Assembly (NCBI GenBank): GCA_021846695.1 | Contig: JAJZWN010000002.1 | Coordinates: 5,065-69,064, forward strand | DNA length: 64,000 nt | Reading direction: 5' to 3' | Source of the DNA: Thermoplasmata archaeon | Lineage (GTDB): Archaea; Thermoplasmatota; Thermoplasmata; Thermoplasmatales; Thermoplasmataceae | Shown here: positions 52,846 through 61,792 of the stretch, piece by piece | Position numbering within the stretch: the first letter of the stretch is position 1 | Layout: the number at the start of each line of letters is the position of its first letter | The notes under the pieces: generated by a model | Database searches by the model: none | What the model saw: only the letters and a program-made list of their open reading frames with translations | What the model was told of the DNA's origin: nothing | Translations under genes and position numbers: made by a program

Positions 52846-54672
52846 TTACTGATCCGGGTTTATGGATGATATCATTGGGATTTCATCCTTGTCCAGGTCA
52901 AGTCCTATTTCCTTGGAGGTAAGGTTTCTTCCAAGGCTTCTTTCATAGAAGCTTATGATCCTCTTCTTTTCCTCCACGGTGTATTTTCTGAAGTATTTGT
53001 CCTTTTTCAGGTCAAACCCGGTCTTCTCCTCATACACATTTGCAGGTATTGAATACTTTCTCTGTGTTGAATCCCTGTAAAGTTCCGGTATCACATTGAA
53101 TGCACAGAAAGGTATTACCCTTCCATCTGGCATTGCATAGTGTATATCACATCTCTCTACACGATCCACATCGTATGTGTATGGGTCCTGGAAATGCATG
53201 AATCCTATGAACAGAGACTTGTAATGGAAGGCCTTCAGTCCATGGTAATCTCCCTCTGTGAAAGCATTGTATACCATATCCTTCAGCTTGAATCCCTCAG
53301 GAGCCTTGCTGTAATCCACGAATTTCTTCAGGTGTAACAGCAGTTTGGTAACGGATTCTACCTTCTTTGGTGCCTGCCATTTTGCGTATTTTATATCGTC
53401 TCCAAGTTCGGAAAGGTATTCAAACATTCCCTTGACATCAACAAACCTTGTTACAGGTATGATTTTATCATTGTCAACGAATATGTATGTTCCCATTCCG
53501 CATGCAAAGTGTATGGATAATTTGTATGTTGGATGGCCCTTGAGCGCTGCCACGAAGTTTGAAACATCTGTTGTTGCTGGCACGGTAAAGAAGTCTTCCC
53601 TTCCTATTGCGCCATCAAGCTGCTGCTCGATCTTCTTTATTGCTCCCGGGATTGTTATCCTCTGCCTTGCCCTTGCACGGTCGGACATCCTTCCTACAAG
53701 ACTTACTGGCTGGAAATTGACTCCCCTTACAACATCCATGTTGGATTTTGCAAACTTTATCATATCTCCAAGGTACATATCGTTTATTCCGCCTATAACA
53801 GTGGGCACAAGTACGACCCCCATTGGTGCCTGCTTGTAATGCTCCAGCGCCATGGGTATTTCCCAGAAGTTCTTTGGATTTGATCTCGGAGTTGGACCAT
53901 CGAAACTCGTGTAAACAACGTTAGATCCTGCGTCCCTTGCCCTTTTGACAAAGTCAGGGTCGTATGCTGCCCTTACACTGTTTGTGTTCATCTGGACGTG
54001 CTCATAGCCTTCTTCCCTGGCGATTCTTATTACATCTATAATATCATCCCTGAGAGTCGGCTCTCCCCCAGTTATCTGCACTGCGTTAGCACCAACTGGT
54101 TTCTCGTTTCTCATTCTTCTGAGCATTAACCTAATCTGGTCCAGAGATGGCTCATATATGGGCTCGTTCTCCTTTGCATAGAAGAAACAGTACCAGCATG
54201 ATAGGTCACACCTGTTCGTTATAACAACGTTTCCCAGTCCTGTATGGGATTTGTGCTTTACACACAGACCACAGTGTGTGGGGCATACAATTTTATCGGC
54301 ATATACTGCAACGTTAGGATTCAATATTTTTGTGCCTTCCTTGTCCTGGAATTTTTTTGCCTCCTCGTACATATCATAGTCTTCCCAGTACTTTTCTTTT
54401 GTTATACCATGTTCAGCGCATTCTTTGATAAGGTCAACTTCTCCCCCTTCCTCGTACACGATTGCGGGAATTCTCATCTGATCGAATTTCTCTTCATCTG
54501 CGCATAGAGGGCATAAGCTTTCTGTTACTCTTAAAACAAGCATATCGTCTGTAATTAAATGGCCCATACTTTTCAAGAATTCATCTACAGTCTTGAACGG
54601 CGCGTTTCTACTTATCTCAAAGTCATTCGCCAGTCTGACCTCGGATTTATTTCTTTCTTCTGTCAATACCAT
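52846..54672 (-). CDS. tes: Radical SAM tetraether lipid synthase (Tes/GDGT-MAS)
   Basis: A 608-residue radical SAM protein. It begins with a rubredoxin-like Cys pair (CPLC at 54/57), continues with CPTHCGLC (130/134/137), and has the SAM cluster motif CDLSCWYC at Cys155, Cys159 and Cys162. This is the unusual CX3CX2C pattern with a neighbouring Cys-rich segment. The glycine-rich ITGGEPTLRDD (about 200-210) contacts SAM. The combination and the ~600 residues match the enzyme that couples two diether lipids into membrane-spanning tetraethers, the major lipids of thermoacidophiles. GGTGA 6 nt before the ATG supports this start. A palindrome lies upstream (54756-54767). Confidence 0.85.
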   Translation of the reverse strand: MVLTEERNKSEVRLANDFEISRNAPFKTVDEFLKSMGHLITDDMLVLRVTESLCPLCADEEKFDQMRIPAIVYEEGGEVDLIKECAEHGITKEKYWEDYDMYEEAKKFQDKEGTKILNPNVAVYADKIVCPTHCGLCVKHKSHTGLGNVVITNRCDLSCWYCFFYAKENEPIYEPSLDQIRLMLRRMRNEKPVGANAVQITGGEPTLRDDIIDVIRIAREEGYEHVQMNTNSVRAAYDPDFVKRARDAGSNVVYTSFDGPTPRSNPKNFWEIPMALEHYKQAPMGVVLVPTVIGGINDMYLGDMIKFAKSNMDVVRGVNFQPVSLVGRMSDRARARQRITIPGAIKKIEQQLDGAIGREDFFTVPATTDVSNFVAALKGHPTYKLSIHFACGMGTYIFVDNDKIIPVTRFVDVKGMFEYLSELGDDIKYAKWQAPKKVESVTKLLLHLKKFVDYSKAPEGFKLKDMVYNAFTEGDYHGLKAFHYKSLFIGFMHFQDPYTYDVDRVERCDIHYAMPDGRVIPFCAFNVIPELYRDSTQRKYSIPANVYEEKTGFDLKKDKYFRKYTVEEKKRIISFYERSLGRNLTSKEIGLDLDKDEIPMISSINPDQ

Positions 54673-54755
54673 CTTAATTCACCTAATTAACTAATCATGT
54701 TAAGCATATAGAATAATATATAAGTTTTGTCTTTTTTCTTGCTAATAATGCAAAA

Positions 54756-54767
54756 CACTAATTAGTG
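54756..54767. promoter_or_regulatory. Palindrome upstream of the tes promoter
   Basis: CACTAATTAGTG is a perfect 12-bp palindrome about 35 nt upstream of the tes TATA-like CTTATATATTATTC (about 54708-54720). The position fits a regulator of tetraether synthesis. The A/T-rich setting makes chance occurrence possible. Confidence 0.3.
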
Positions 54768-54867
54768 GCAATAATTACAAAATATGCCTTTATATATAAG
54801 AAAAACAGATATTCATGGTTATTTTATCTTATATGACTAATTTATACATGAAAATCATAATATAAAA

Positions 54868-55686
54868 TTAATATTTTTTATTCTGTATTTTGATTTCCTT
54901 CAGCAGCTGGTTATACATATAATCTATATTGGAGGCTGTGTGCACAGTTATGCCCTTATCAGACAGATAATTTTTAAGCTGTTCCCTTGAGATCATATCA
55001 GTGGTATCCCCTATTTTTTCCTTGATAACAGTGGGAATTAATTTTACCAGATTCTGCCTTTCAACAGACTTCATATTTTTTTCTATTTTTTTACGGGCTT
55101 CCCTGTTAACACGGTCAATTTTCAGCTTTAATTCCTGATCTACCGGAAAATCAAAATTTATTCCCTTATCCATCCAGAAATTATTCATATTACTGTCTAT
55201 TTCATCAGATTCTAAATCCACAACCTCACTGTCAAAATACTGTAACATATCCTGTATAAGTGAATCTATGGATTTTTCATTGACCTCTCTGGTAAGTGGC
55301 AGTACCTTCTTTTCATCATTTTCTTCCAGGAGGTCATCGATATTGAATGTGTTTAACTCTGCGAACCAGTCCGCTTCCTCATGGTATTTGTAACCCACAT
55401 CATTTGATATATACATAATATCAATTTCTGCAATCTTGCCTCTGTACTTCTTGCAATCTATGGAAGAGCAGTCCATATCCTCATCTTCGAATCTTTTTAT
55501 AGAAATCACAATGGATTTAATTCCGCTTTCTCCTGCATTCTTCAGGAATTTTGCAGCTCCCCCCATGCGTTTATCCCACTCGAAGCTAATCACTATATCC
55601 ACATCTGTGGAATAATATATAGAAATTTCATTCCTTTTGGAATATTTTACAATGCTGTCCCACAGTAATTCCATTTTATCTTTCAT
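54868..55686 (-). CDS. Unknown soluble protein
   Basis: About 272 residues with no recognised family. The first ~110 residues read alpha/beta (YYSTDVDIVISFEWDKRMGG, GIKSIVISIKRFEDED, DIMYISNDV) and hold a Cys pair (DMDCSSIDC). The centre is acidic (DDLLEENDEKK and a run rich in Asp/Glu), and the C-terminal part is basic helical with GDTTDMISREQLKNYLSDKGITVHTASNIDYMYNQLL. The frame could start at a TTG (55698). I choose the ATG at 55686, which lies about 35 nt after a TATA box CTTTTATATG. It is transcribed alone between tes and the binding-protein-like gene. Confidence 0.55.
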   Translation of the reverse strand: MKDKMELLWDSIVKYSKRNEISIYYSTDVDIVISFEWDKRMGGAAKFLKNAGESGIKSIVISIKRFEDEDMDCSSIDCKKYRGKIAEIDIMYISNDVGYKYHEEADWFAELNTFNIDDLLEENDEKKVLPLTREVNEKSIDSLIQDMLQYFDSEVVDLESDEIDSNMNNFWMDKGINFDFPVDQELKLKIDRVNREARKKIEKNMKSVERQNLVKLIPTVIKEKIGDTTDMISREQLKNYLSDKGITVHTASNIDYMYNQLLKEIKIQNKKY

Positions 55687-55773
55687 ATTAGACCACAATA
55701 CAGATAATTAAGATAAAACTCATATAAAAGGATTTTTAATATTATTTTGTATGCACTTAAATATTATAATATT

Positions 55774-56493
55774 TCAGGATGTGTTTCCTAAACCGTATTT
55801 CCTGTAGAAATCCTGTAAGGCACCTGATTTTATGGCATCAAAAACCTTTTTTGATTCAATATCTGGATTTTCTGTTAAAATCCAGGAAAATTTCTTTCCA
55901 GTTTTATCAAGAATGTAATGGTTAAATTTCCAGTATTTCGCCTCACTCTCCCACAGAATTCCGTAATTAGCCTGCCCGGATAAAATTCTCTGGGGTATTT
56001 CCCTATGGTGTAGGTCGCATATTATAGCCTCGCCCTTCAGGTCTCCATAATAACCACATTGCTTTTCATAATATTTTTTAAATGCCATTCCTATGGATGA
56101 TAACTGGGGGTTTGGTATTGCAAGACCTTTTCTATCGATTTCACACAGGTCTGGCTTATTACCCTTACCGGACCATGCAATGCACATATGATCCTCAAAA
56201 GCAGGAAACCTGTCACTTAAATTCATTCTGCGGATCAACTCGTTATCAATGCAGATTATATGGGGAACACCTTCTATTTGGAGGTTCCCCAGAGAAATTG
56301 GAACGCCATTTGCCCTTTTCCTCACAAGAACCGAGGGCAATGTTTCAACATAAACCCTGATTCCGGATGAGGCGAAATATGAGATAATTTGAGGTACTAT
56401 AAACCACTGGCTCCCTGATACAGAGATTTTAACTCCATCGGTATACCCAAAAAAATCTGAAACAATATCAAATCCGGGGGATGCAAATTTCAT
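55774..56493 (-). CDS. ModA-like substrate-binding domain without signal peptide
   Basis: A 239-residue protein resembling the bilobed periplasmic-binding fold of molybdate/anion-binding proteins. It shows VRKRANGVPISLGNLQIEGVPHIICIDN, WSGKGNKPDLCEIDRKGLAIPNPQLSSIGMAFKKYYEK (hinge region), and GQANYGILWESEAKYWKF. It has no signal peptide and no membrane anchor, so it likely acts in the cytoplasm as a sensor or storage protein rather than in transport. No permease or ATPase gene is near. A TATA box TTTATATA about 20 nt upstream supports the ATG at 56493. Confidence 0.6.
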   Translation of the reverse strand: MKFASPGFDIVSDFFGYTDGVKISVSGSQWFIVPQIISYFASSGIRVYVETLPSVLVRKRANGVPISLGNLQIEGVPHIICIDNELIRRMNLSDRFPAFEDHMCIAWSGKGNKPDLCEIDRKGLAIPNPQLSSIGMAFKKYYEKQCGYYGDLKGEAIICDLHHREIPQRILSGQANYGILWESEAKYWKFNHYILDKTGKKFSWILTENPDIESKKVFDAIKSGALQDFYRKYGLGNTS

Positions 56494-56873
56494 AAGTAAT
56501 GATATTATAGATATATAAATAGGTTAGTCGTGGCATGTAGTTATGGGATATAAGAAGGATGAAAAATACACCCTTCAATTTATTGCATTTTGATTTTCAC
56601 ATTGGATTTTTGATATTGAGTAATATCATAATAAATAATAAAAAATTTGAATTAATACGAAGTTACGATTATATATTCATTCTTTGTAGCGGATTTGTTG
56701 GTTTTCGACTTAAATATACAAAAGCCGTTAATATAATAGATAACTTTTGAAATCTTTTGAGTGAATTATGAAATCTTACAAAATATACATAATTTCGTTT
56801 TTTTTTGATTTATTCTACAAAAATAATAACGTATTTATAAGTTAAATGTATATACGAATTGTAGGGTGAAAGT
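56494..56873. other. A/T-rich interval without a convincing gene
   Basis: A 380-nt interval, clearly more A/T-rich than the flanks. A 63-codon frame (56559-56750) is present but reads as a chance hydrophobic frame without family or coding signs. The right end carries the promoter of the next gene: a TATA-like GTATTTATAAG (about 56830-56840) and GGGTGA (about 56863-56868) before the ATG at 56874. Confidence 0.6.
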
Positions 56874-57194
56874 ATGGTACAGAATAAATTACAGACTGTT
56901 AATTCAGTTGAAAGGGATGAAGAAAAGAATGTAGTGGTTAGAACATACATGGGCAGGCCTTCTAAATTGCACGAGAATCAGATGTGCATACTGAAAAACT
57001 GCATAGAAGATAAAAAAGTTTGCACCGTACGTGAAATCCAGAAATATATAGAAGAAGAATTTGACGTTACATATTCATCAAAGGAAGTCAGGGAAATACT
57101 TAGAAAGTTCAACCTTAACTATTATCCATTATTGAGAAAATATACATATGCCAGTTACTATAATGAAAAGATTATTAAAAAATTTGATTTTTAA
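56874..57194 (+). CDS. Small winged-helix protein, IS630-transposase N-terminus-like
   Basis: A 106-residue basic protein. RPSKLHENQMCILKNCIEDKKVCTVREIQKYIEEEFDVTYSSKEVREILRKFNLNYYPLL resembles the helix-turn-helix that begins IS630-type transposases (residues ~29-88). The DDE catalytic domain is absent and the frame ends normally in KKFDF followed by a clear hairpin terminator. It may be a cut-off transposase fragment or a domesticated DNA-binding regulator. GGGTGA 5-6 nt before the ATG and an upstream TATA suggest it is expressed. The surrounding A/T-rich DNA fits a mobile origin. Confidence 0.6.
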   Translation: MVQNKLQTVNSVERDEEKNVVVRTYMGRPSKLHENQMCILKNCIEDKKVCTVREIQKYIEEEFDVTYSSKEVREILRKFNLNYYPLLRKYTYASYYNEKIIKKFDF

Positions 57195-57217
57195 TTATAT
57201 ATGTATTTGATTTTTAT

Positions 57218-57246
57218 CTGTCATTATTGCGATAATGACAGTTTTT
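57218..57246 (+). terminator. Hairpin terminator after the winged-helix gene
   Basis: CTGTCATTAT and ATAATGACAG form a perfect 10-bp stem around a TGCG loop (57218-57241), followed at once by TTTTT. It lies 24 nt after the stop codon at 57194. This is the strongest terminator-like structure I found in the window. Confidence 0.65.
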
Positions 57247-57381
57247 ACTATTTCCTTGACCTTTTGGGCTTTTAACATTACTACACGTCATTTTAACTCA
57301 CGAGCACGAAGTCCACGGGTTAAGTAGAAGACAGGGGCACAGCAGGCAATATTCTTATTAGATTGTGATAAATTACCATGA

Positions 57382-58140
57382 ATGAATATACGCAGATATA
57401 TAGATTCAAATTTCATTGTGGTAGGCCACAGAGGGTTGCCATCAAAATATATAGAGAATACTATGGAGTCCTTTGAAAATGCATTTAAATTCACAAACAT
57501 TGTTGAACTGGACGTTCACCTTTCCAGTGATAATGAGGTATTCGTAATACATGACTTCAATCTGCAGCGCCTCGCGTCATTGAACCAGGAAGTAGAAAGC
57601 ATGAGTTCCGGAGAAATCTATGAGGTTAATATTGGAAGTCAAAAAATTCCGAAATTAAAGGATCTTTTAATGGCACACAGGGACAAATACTTTCTTGTAG
57701 AATTAAAAACTGTGCATGACGATGGTTATATCATCAAAAATGATCTCCCAATGCACACCCTTAATGTAATAAGGGAAACAGGAATGGAGGACCATGTATG
57801 CATTATTTCTTTTGACCCCTATGCAATCAAACGAACGAGAGAATTGAATGGCACTATTATGCTGGGCCTTGATTACGATAGCCATTCGGAAAAATATATA
57901 GGAAAAATCGATTGCAAGGACCTTGAGTCCATGGATATATCCCTTTATCTCCCAGAATTCAAGGAAGAATATATTGAAAAATTTATAAAAATCCACGGGG
58001 CAGGTTACTCTGTTTTGCCATGGACAGTAGATGACCCTGAAGATGCAGATAAGATATGCAACGCAGGATTAAACGGATTTATCACAAATAAGGTGGATAT
58101 TATGGCCGGTAAATGTGGTCCTGATGAACATAAGAAATGA
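57382..58140 (+). CDS. Glycerophosphodiester phosphodiesterase (GDPD)
   Basis: A 252-residue GDPD-family TIM barrel. It has IVVGHRGLPSKYIENTMESFENAF (about 11-34) with the HRG and ENT metal/substrate residues, ELDVHLSSDNEVFVIHDFNLQR (about 41-62) with Glu, Asp and His, and the late WTVDDPEDADKICNAGLNGFITN. It hydrolyses glycerophosphodiesters to glycerol-3-phosphate (or the archaeal 1-phosphate) and an alcohol. The ATG at 57382 follows a leader of unclear promoter. It is followed 73 nt later by the mutase gene. Confidence 0.9.
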   Translation: MNIRRYIDSNFIVVGHRGLPSKYIENTMESFENAFKFTNIVELDVHLSSDNEVFVIHDFNLQRLASLNQEVESMSSGEIYEVNIGSQKIPKLKDLLMAHRDKYFLVELKTVHDDGYIIKNDLPMHTLNVIRETGMEDHVCIISFDPYAIKRTRELNGTIMLGLDYDSHSEKYIGKIDCKDLESMDISLYLPEFKEEYIEKFIKIHGAGYSVLPWTVDDPEDADKICNAGLNGFITNKVDIMAGKCGPDEHKK

Positions 58141-58213
58141 TCTGGGTCCTACCATACTGATTCTATATGTGTCCCATAAGAAAAATATTAATGCTTTTAG
58201 CTATTAAGAGAAT

Positions 58214-59917
58214 ATGGATAATTTCTGGGATATAAAAGCAAAGGAAATAATGCAATCCTTCAGTGAAGATAAAAATTATGAAAAATGGAAGGAAGCGGTT
58301 TTGAATCCGTGGAACAAAAAAACCGGTTATAAGGATAAAACCAGGGAAAATTCATCATCGATGCCAGTAAAGGAACTTTATACAGCTGGAGACCTTCCCA
58401 GAGACGCTGCCGAAAGAATTGGCTATCCGGGTGAGTACCCGTTTACACGTGGTATATACCCGAACATGTACAGGGGAAGAAACTGGACCATGCGTATGTT
58501 CTCGGGTTTCGGGACACCGGACGATACAAATAAGAGGCTGAAATATTTAATAGAAAATGGGGAGACAGGGCTGAGTATAGCATTTGATATGCCAACGCTT
58601 TATGGTTACGATTGTGACAGCAAAAGGGCAGAGGGCGAGGTAGGCAAATGCGGTGTTAATGTTTCATCACTTCATGATATGGAGAGAATATTTGATGGCA
58701 TTGACCTCTCAAAGGTAAGCACATCCATGACAATAAATGCTCCTGCGGCCATACTCACAGCAATGTATTTTGTACTGGCAGAAAAAAAGGGCATACCCTT
58801 AGAAAAAATTTCTGGAACAGTACAGGCAGATATACTGAAGGAGTATATAGCCCAGAAAGAATGGATGTACCCGCCTGAGGCCCATCTAAGGCTAATCAGG
58901 GACATGCTTGTATATTCAACAGAACACGTCCCAAAATGGAATTACATAAGTGTTTCAGGATATCACATAAGGGAGGCCGGATCCAGCGCGGTACAGGAGC
59001 TTGCATTTACTCTTGCTGATGGGTTTTATTACATTGAGATGGGCATAAATGCAGGATTGGACGTGGATGATTTTGCACCGAGAACATCATTTTTCTTCAA
59101 TTCATCCATTAACTTCTTTGAGGAGATTGCAAAATTCAGGGCGGCTAGGCGCATATGGGCAACGGTGCTTAAGGAAAAATACAATGCAAAAAACCCGAAA
59201 AGCATGGCGTTGAAATTCCATACACAAACATCCGGTTACACGCTTACATGGCAGCAGCCACTGAACAATATAGTCAGAACAACAATAGAAGCCATGGCAG
59301 CAGTTCTGGGGGGCACCCAGAGCCTGCACACCAATTCCTACGATGAAGCCTGGGCGCTTCCAACTGATGATGCAGTAAAGGTTGCACTGAGGACACAGCA
59401 AATACTGGCTGAGGAAACTGGAATAACCGATGTTATTGATCCACTGGGTGGCTCTTATTATCTGGAGCGGCTCACATGTGAGATGGAGATCGAGGCATAC
59501 AAATACTTCTCAGAAATTGAGAAGATGGGGGGAATCCTTAATGCCGTAAAATCCGGATATTTGCAAAAGGAAATAGCTGACACATCATATAAAAAGCAGC
59601 TAAAAATAGAAAGAGAGGAGGATATAATAGTAGGGGTAAACAAATATGTTGACAGGGATGAAAAACCGATCAACACATTGAAGATCACCGATGTGGCTGA
59701 GAAAGGTCAAATAAGTAGCCTTGAGAATGTCAAAAAGAACAGGGACGAATCTAAAGTTTCAAGGTCTCTTGAGGAACTCCATAAAGCGATGGAAGATGAT
59801 AGGGTTAATCTCATGCCCTATATAATGGAATGCGTTAGAAATTACTGCACGCTGGAAGAAATATCAAATGTTGGGAGGGAGATATTCGGTGAGTGGAAGG
59901 AGCCAAAAATATACTGA
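58214..59917 (+). CDS. mcmA1: Methylmalonyl-CoA mutase large (catalytic) subunit
   Basis: A 567-residue catalytic TIM-barrel subunit lacking the B12 domain. Visible are YPFTRGIYPNMYRGRNWTMRMFSGFGTPDDTNKR, SIAFDMPTLYGYDCD, MTINAPAAILTAMYFVLAEKKGI, and HTQTSGYTLTWQQPLNNIVRTTIEAMAAVLGGTQSLHTNSYDEA. It rearranges (R)-methylmalonyl-CoA to succinyl-CoA with the cobalamin subunit encoded next. Used in propionate or branched-chain amino-acid breakdown. It overlaps the small subunit start by about 29 nt. Confidence 0.94.
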   Translation: MDNFWDIKAKEIMQSFSEDKNYEKWKEAVLNPWNKKTGYKDKTRENSSSMPVKELYTAGDLPRDAAERIGYPGEYPFTRGIYPNMYRGRNWTMRMFSGFGTPDDTNKRLKYLIENGETGLSIAFDMPTLYGYDCDSKRAEGEVGKCGVNVSSLHDMERIFDGIDLSKVSTSMTINAPAAILTAMYFVLAEKKGIPLEKISGTVQADILKEYIAQKEWMYPPEAHLRLIRDMLVYSTEHVPKWNYISVSGYHIREAGSSAVQELAFTLADGFYYIEMGINAGLDVDDFAPRTSFFFNSSINFFEEIAKFRAARRIWATVLKEKYNAKNPKSMALKFHTQTSGYTLTWQQPLNNIVRTTIEAMAAVLGGTQSLHTNSYDEAWALPTDDAVKVALRTQQILAEETGITDVIDPLGGSYYLERLTCEMEIEAYKYFSEIEKMGGILNAVKSGYLQKEIADTSYKKQLKIEREEDIIVGVNKYVDRDEKPINTLKITDVAEKGQISSLENVKKNRDESKVSRSLEELHKAMEDDRVNLMPYIMECVRNYCTLEEISNVGREIFGEWKEPKIY

Positions 59918-60335
59918 AGCACCCATAAAGGTTCTGCTGGCAAAACCGGCTATAGATGGGCATGACCGCGGCATATTTGTCCTTGCAAAGGCTTTCAGGG
60001 ATGCAGGTATGGACGTTATTTATGCCGGGCTTTTGCCAACACCGGAGGAAGTTGTTGATACCGCGATAAATGAGGATGTGGACGTAATTGCGCTCAGCCT
60101 CTTGAACGGTGCCCACATGACCGCGTTCAGGAATGTTATGGAAATACTCAAAAAAAGAGGGGTACAGGACATAGCCGTGGTTGGTGGCGGAATTATACCT
60201 GATGAGGATAAACCTGCCCTTGAGAAGATGGGAATAACAGGGAACTTTGGTCCTGGCACGCCTCTAAATGTTATAATAGACCATATTAAAACAAGGGCCA
60301 GGGAAATAAGGAAAATGAGAGAAAATGAATACTGA
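59889..60335 (+). CDS. mcmA2: Methylmalonyl-CoA mutase small (cobalamin-binding) subunit
   Basis: About 148 residues of a B12-binding domain. VLLAKPAIDGHDRGIFVLAKAFRDAGMDVIY contains the DGHDRG loop whose His becomes the lower cobalt ligand. IALSLLNGAHM and VVGGGIIPDEDKPALEKMGITGNFGPGTP complete the cobalamin-binding signature. The frame can start at ATG 59868. I prefer GTG at 59889 because GGAGG-like bases lie about 9-10 nt upstream. Overlaps the large subunit and the MeaB gene, so the three are translationally coupled. Confidence 0.88.
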   Translation: MSGRSQKYTEAPIKVLLAKPAIDGHDRGIFVLAKAFRDAGMDVIYAGLLPTPEEVVDTAINEDVDVIALSLLNGAHMTAFRNVMEILKKRGVQDIAVVGGGIIPDEDKPALEKMGITGNFGPGTPLNVIIDHIKTRAREIRKMRENEY

Positions 60336-61245
60336 TATCCTGGCTCAGGGCATACTGCATGGAGATTACAGGGCCATTGCAAGATCAATATCCCTCATAG
60401 AAAACTCAGGCTACGAGGTAAGGAAGGCCATAATTAAAAGGATATACGGTCACGGCGATGCAAAGGTTGTTGGCATCACAGGACCACCAGGCGTGGGAAA
60501 AAGCACAGCAATAGGGAATCTGGCACCTTTACTTGCTGCCCATGGAAAGGTTGCGGTTCTGGCAATTGACCCGGCAAGCCCCTTCTCTGGAGGTGCCATA
60601 CTCGGAAACCGGATACGGATGCAGTCGGCATTGAGTAAGCAGGGAATATATATGAGGAGCACGTCAAATAGACTTTACAACGGTGGGCTCTCAGAATATA
60701 CCTGGGATATTGTAAAGGTTCTGGAGGCTGCCGGAAATGATTATATAATCCTTGAAACTGTTGGTTCCGGGCAGGCAGATATAGATGTTATGGACATTGC
60801 GGATGTGACGTGCGTATTCCTTGCCCCCGGTCTTGGAGATGAGATACAGGCGATAAAGTCGGGAATAATGGAAATAGGTGACATCTTTGTAGTTAACAAA
60901 ATAGACAGGGAGGGTTCATATCTTGCAATCAAGGACATAAGAGAATCACTTAGCATGAGCAATAAACTGGAAACCCCGGTTATCGGGGTTAATTCACTTA
61001 CTGGCGATCACTATGGGGAACTGGTACAGAGCATCCTGAAAATGAATGCCCGAAATCCACGTGAAAAATATTACAAAAAACTTAAGATGGTTGTCATGGA
61101 GGCCATTTATGATGAATATTCGAATTATGTTGACAGCATAGAATTTGGAGATAATCCTTTGAAAGAAGACCCTTATACCATGGCCGAGGAAATACTTGGA
61201 AAGCAGGTGGCAAGGCCAGAGAAACTTAAGGACAGGGAAAGATAA
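60325..61245 (+). CDS. meaB: MeaB/ArgK-type GTPase, methylmalonyl-CoA mutase chaperone
   Basis: A 306-residue G3E-family GTPase. P-loop GPPGVGKSTAIG (about 52-63), AIDPASPFSGGAILGNRIRM (about 79-98), TVGSGQADIDVMDIAD (about 145-160) and NKIDREGS (about 191-198) are all present. It protects and reloads the cobalamin cofactor of the mutase. Its start overlaps the small subunit gene by 11 nt, so mutase and chaperone are made together. Confidence 0.93.
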   Translation: MNTDILAQGILHGDYRAIARSISLIENSGYEVRKAIIKRIYGHGDAKVVGITGPPGVGKSTAIGNLAPLLAAHGKVAVLAIDPASPFSGGAILGNRIRMQSALSKQGIYMRSTSNRLYNGGLSEYTWDIVKVLEAAGNDYIILETVGSGQADIDVMDIADVTCVFLAPGLGDEIQAIKSGIMEIGDIFVVNKIDREGSYLAIKDIRESLSMSNKLETPVIGVNSLTGDHYGELVQSILKMNARNPREKYYKKLKMVVMEAIYDEYSNYVDSIEFGDNPLKEDPYTMAEEILGKQVARPEKLKDRER

Positions 61246-61362
61246 AAATAGCATAATGGAAAGAAATAGTGGCGGATAAAGATTTTTTTATATTTAGTGC
61301 TGAAAAAACTGTATGGTGAATATTAACGTAAACTTTTAGTACTCATAATTTATATTTGAAAT

Positions 61363-61743
61363 ATGTACAGACCGTTAAAATATTACTCTGACGAGTTTAT
61401 GAAAAATATTAACAACAGGGCAAGAGAAATAATGAGCTACATGTACCCGCCGGTTACAGTGTATGAGGACAATGGATACATAGGGATAGATGCAGACCTT
61501 CCCGGGTTTGACAGGGATGATATAAAGGTTACAATTGAGAAGAATGCTATTGTAATAAGGGCTGAACGGGAGATCAAACCAGATGGCACGGTATTCGAAA
61601 ACCAGAGACCTGACAAAGTTTTCAAAAGAATGCAACTCCCCCTTGAGGTTGATACTGAACAGGATTTCACAGCAAAATACACCGATGGTGTACTATCATT
61701 AAGAATACCTGTAAAGAATGTAAAAACAGTAAAAATTGAATGA
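61363..61743 (+). CDS. hsp20: Small heat-shock protein Hsp20
   Basis: A 126-residue alpha-crystallin-type chaperone. The core runs PPVTVYEDNGYIGIDADLPGFDRDDIKVTIEKNAIVIRAER (about 27-67), KVFKRMQLPLEVD (about 85-97), and the consensus YTDGVLSLRIPVKNV (about 105-119). The C-terminal IxI-type motif is short (VKTVKIE). It should hold unfolding proteins in oligomers. The upstream region (61320-61360) contains GTAAACTTTTAGTAC; its TAAACT also occurs in the thermosome promoter, perhaps a shared heat-shock element. Confidence 0.9.
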   Translation: MYRPLKYYSDEFMKNINNRAREIMSYMYPPVTVYEDNGYIGIDADLPGFDRDDIKVTIEKNAIVIRAEREIKPDGTVFENQRPDKVFKRMQLPLEVDTEQDFTAKYTDGVLSLRIPVKNVKTVKIE

Positions 61744-61773
61744 GATTTTAAATCTAAATAGAATTTATTTTTA

Positions 61774-61792
61774 GAGATAACAGGTTTATCTC
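61774..61792. terminator. Short hairpin between the convergent hsp20 and ubiB genes
   Basis: GAGATAA and TTATCTC form a perfect 7-bp stem around CAGGT between the convergent stop codons at 61743 and 61786. On the plus strand an A/T-rich run with TTATTTTT precedes it rather than follows. Possibly a bidirectional 3'-end structure. Confidence 0.3.

Noticed and set aside
56559..56750. 63-codon frame in the A/T-rich interval
   Set aside because: Although a TATA-like element is upstream, the peptide is a chance Phe/Ile/Asn-rich hydrophobic frame with no family, and it lies in very A/T-rich DNA where such frames are expected.
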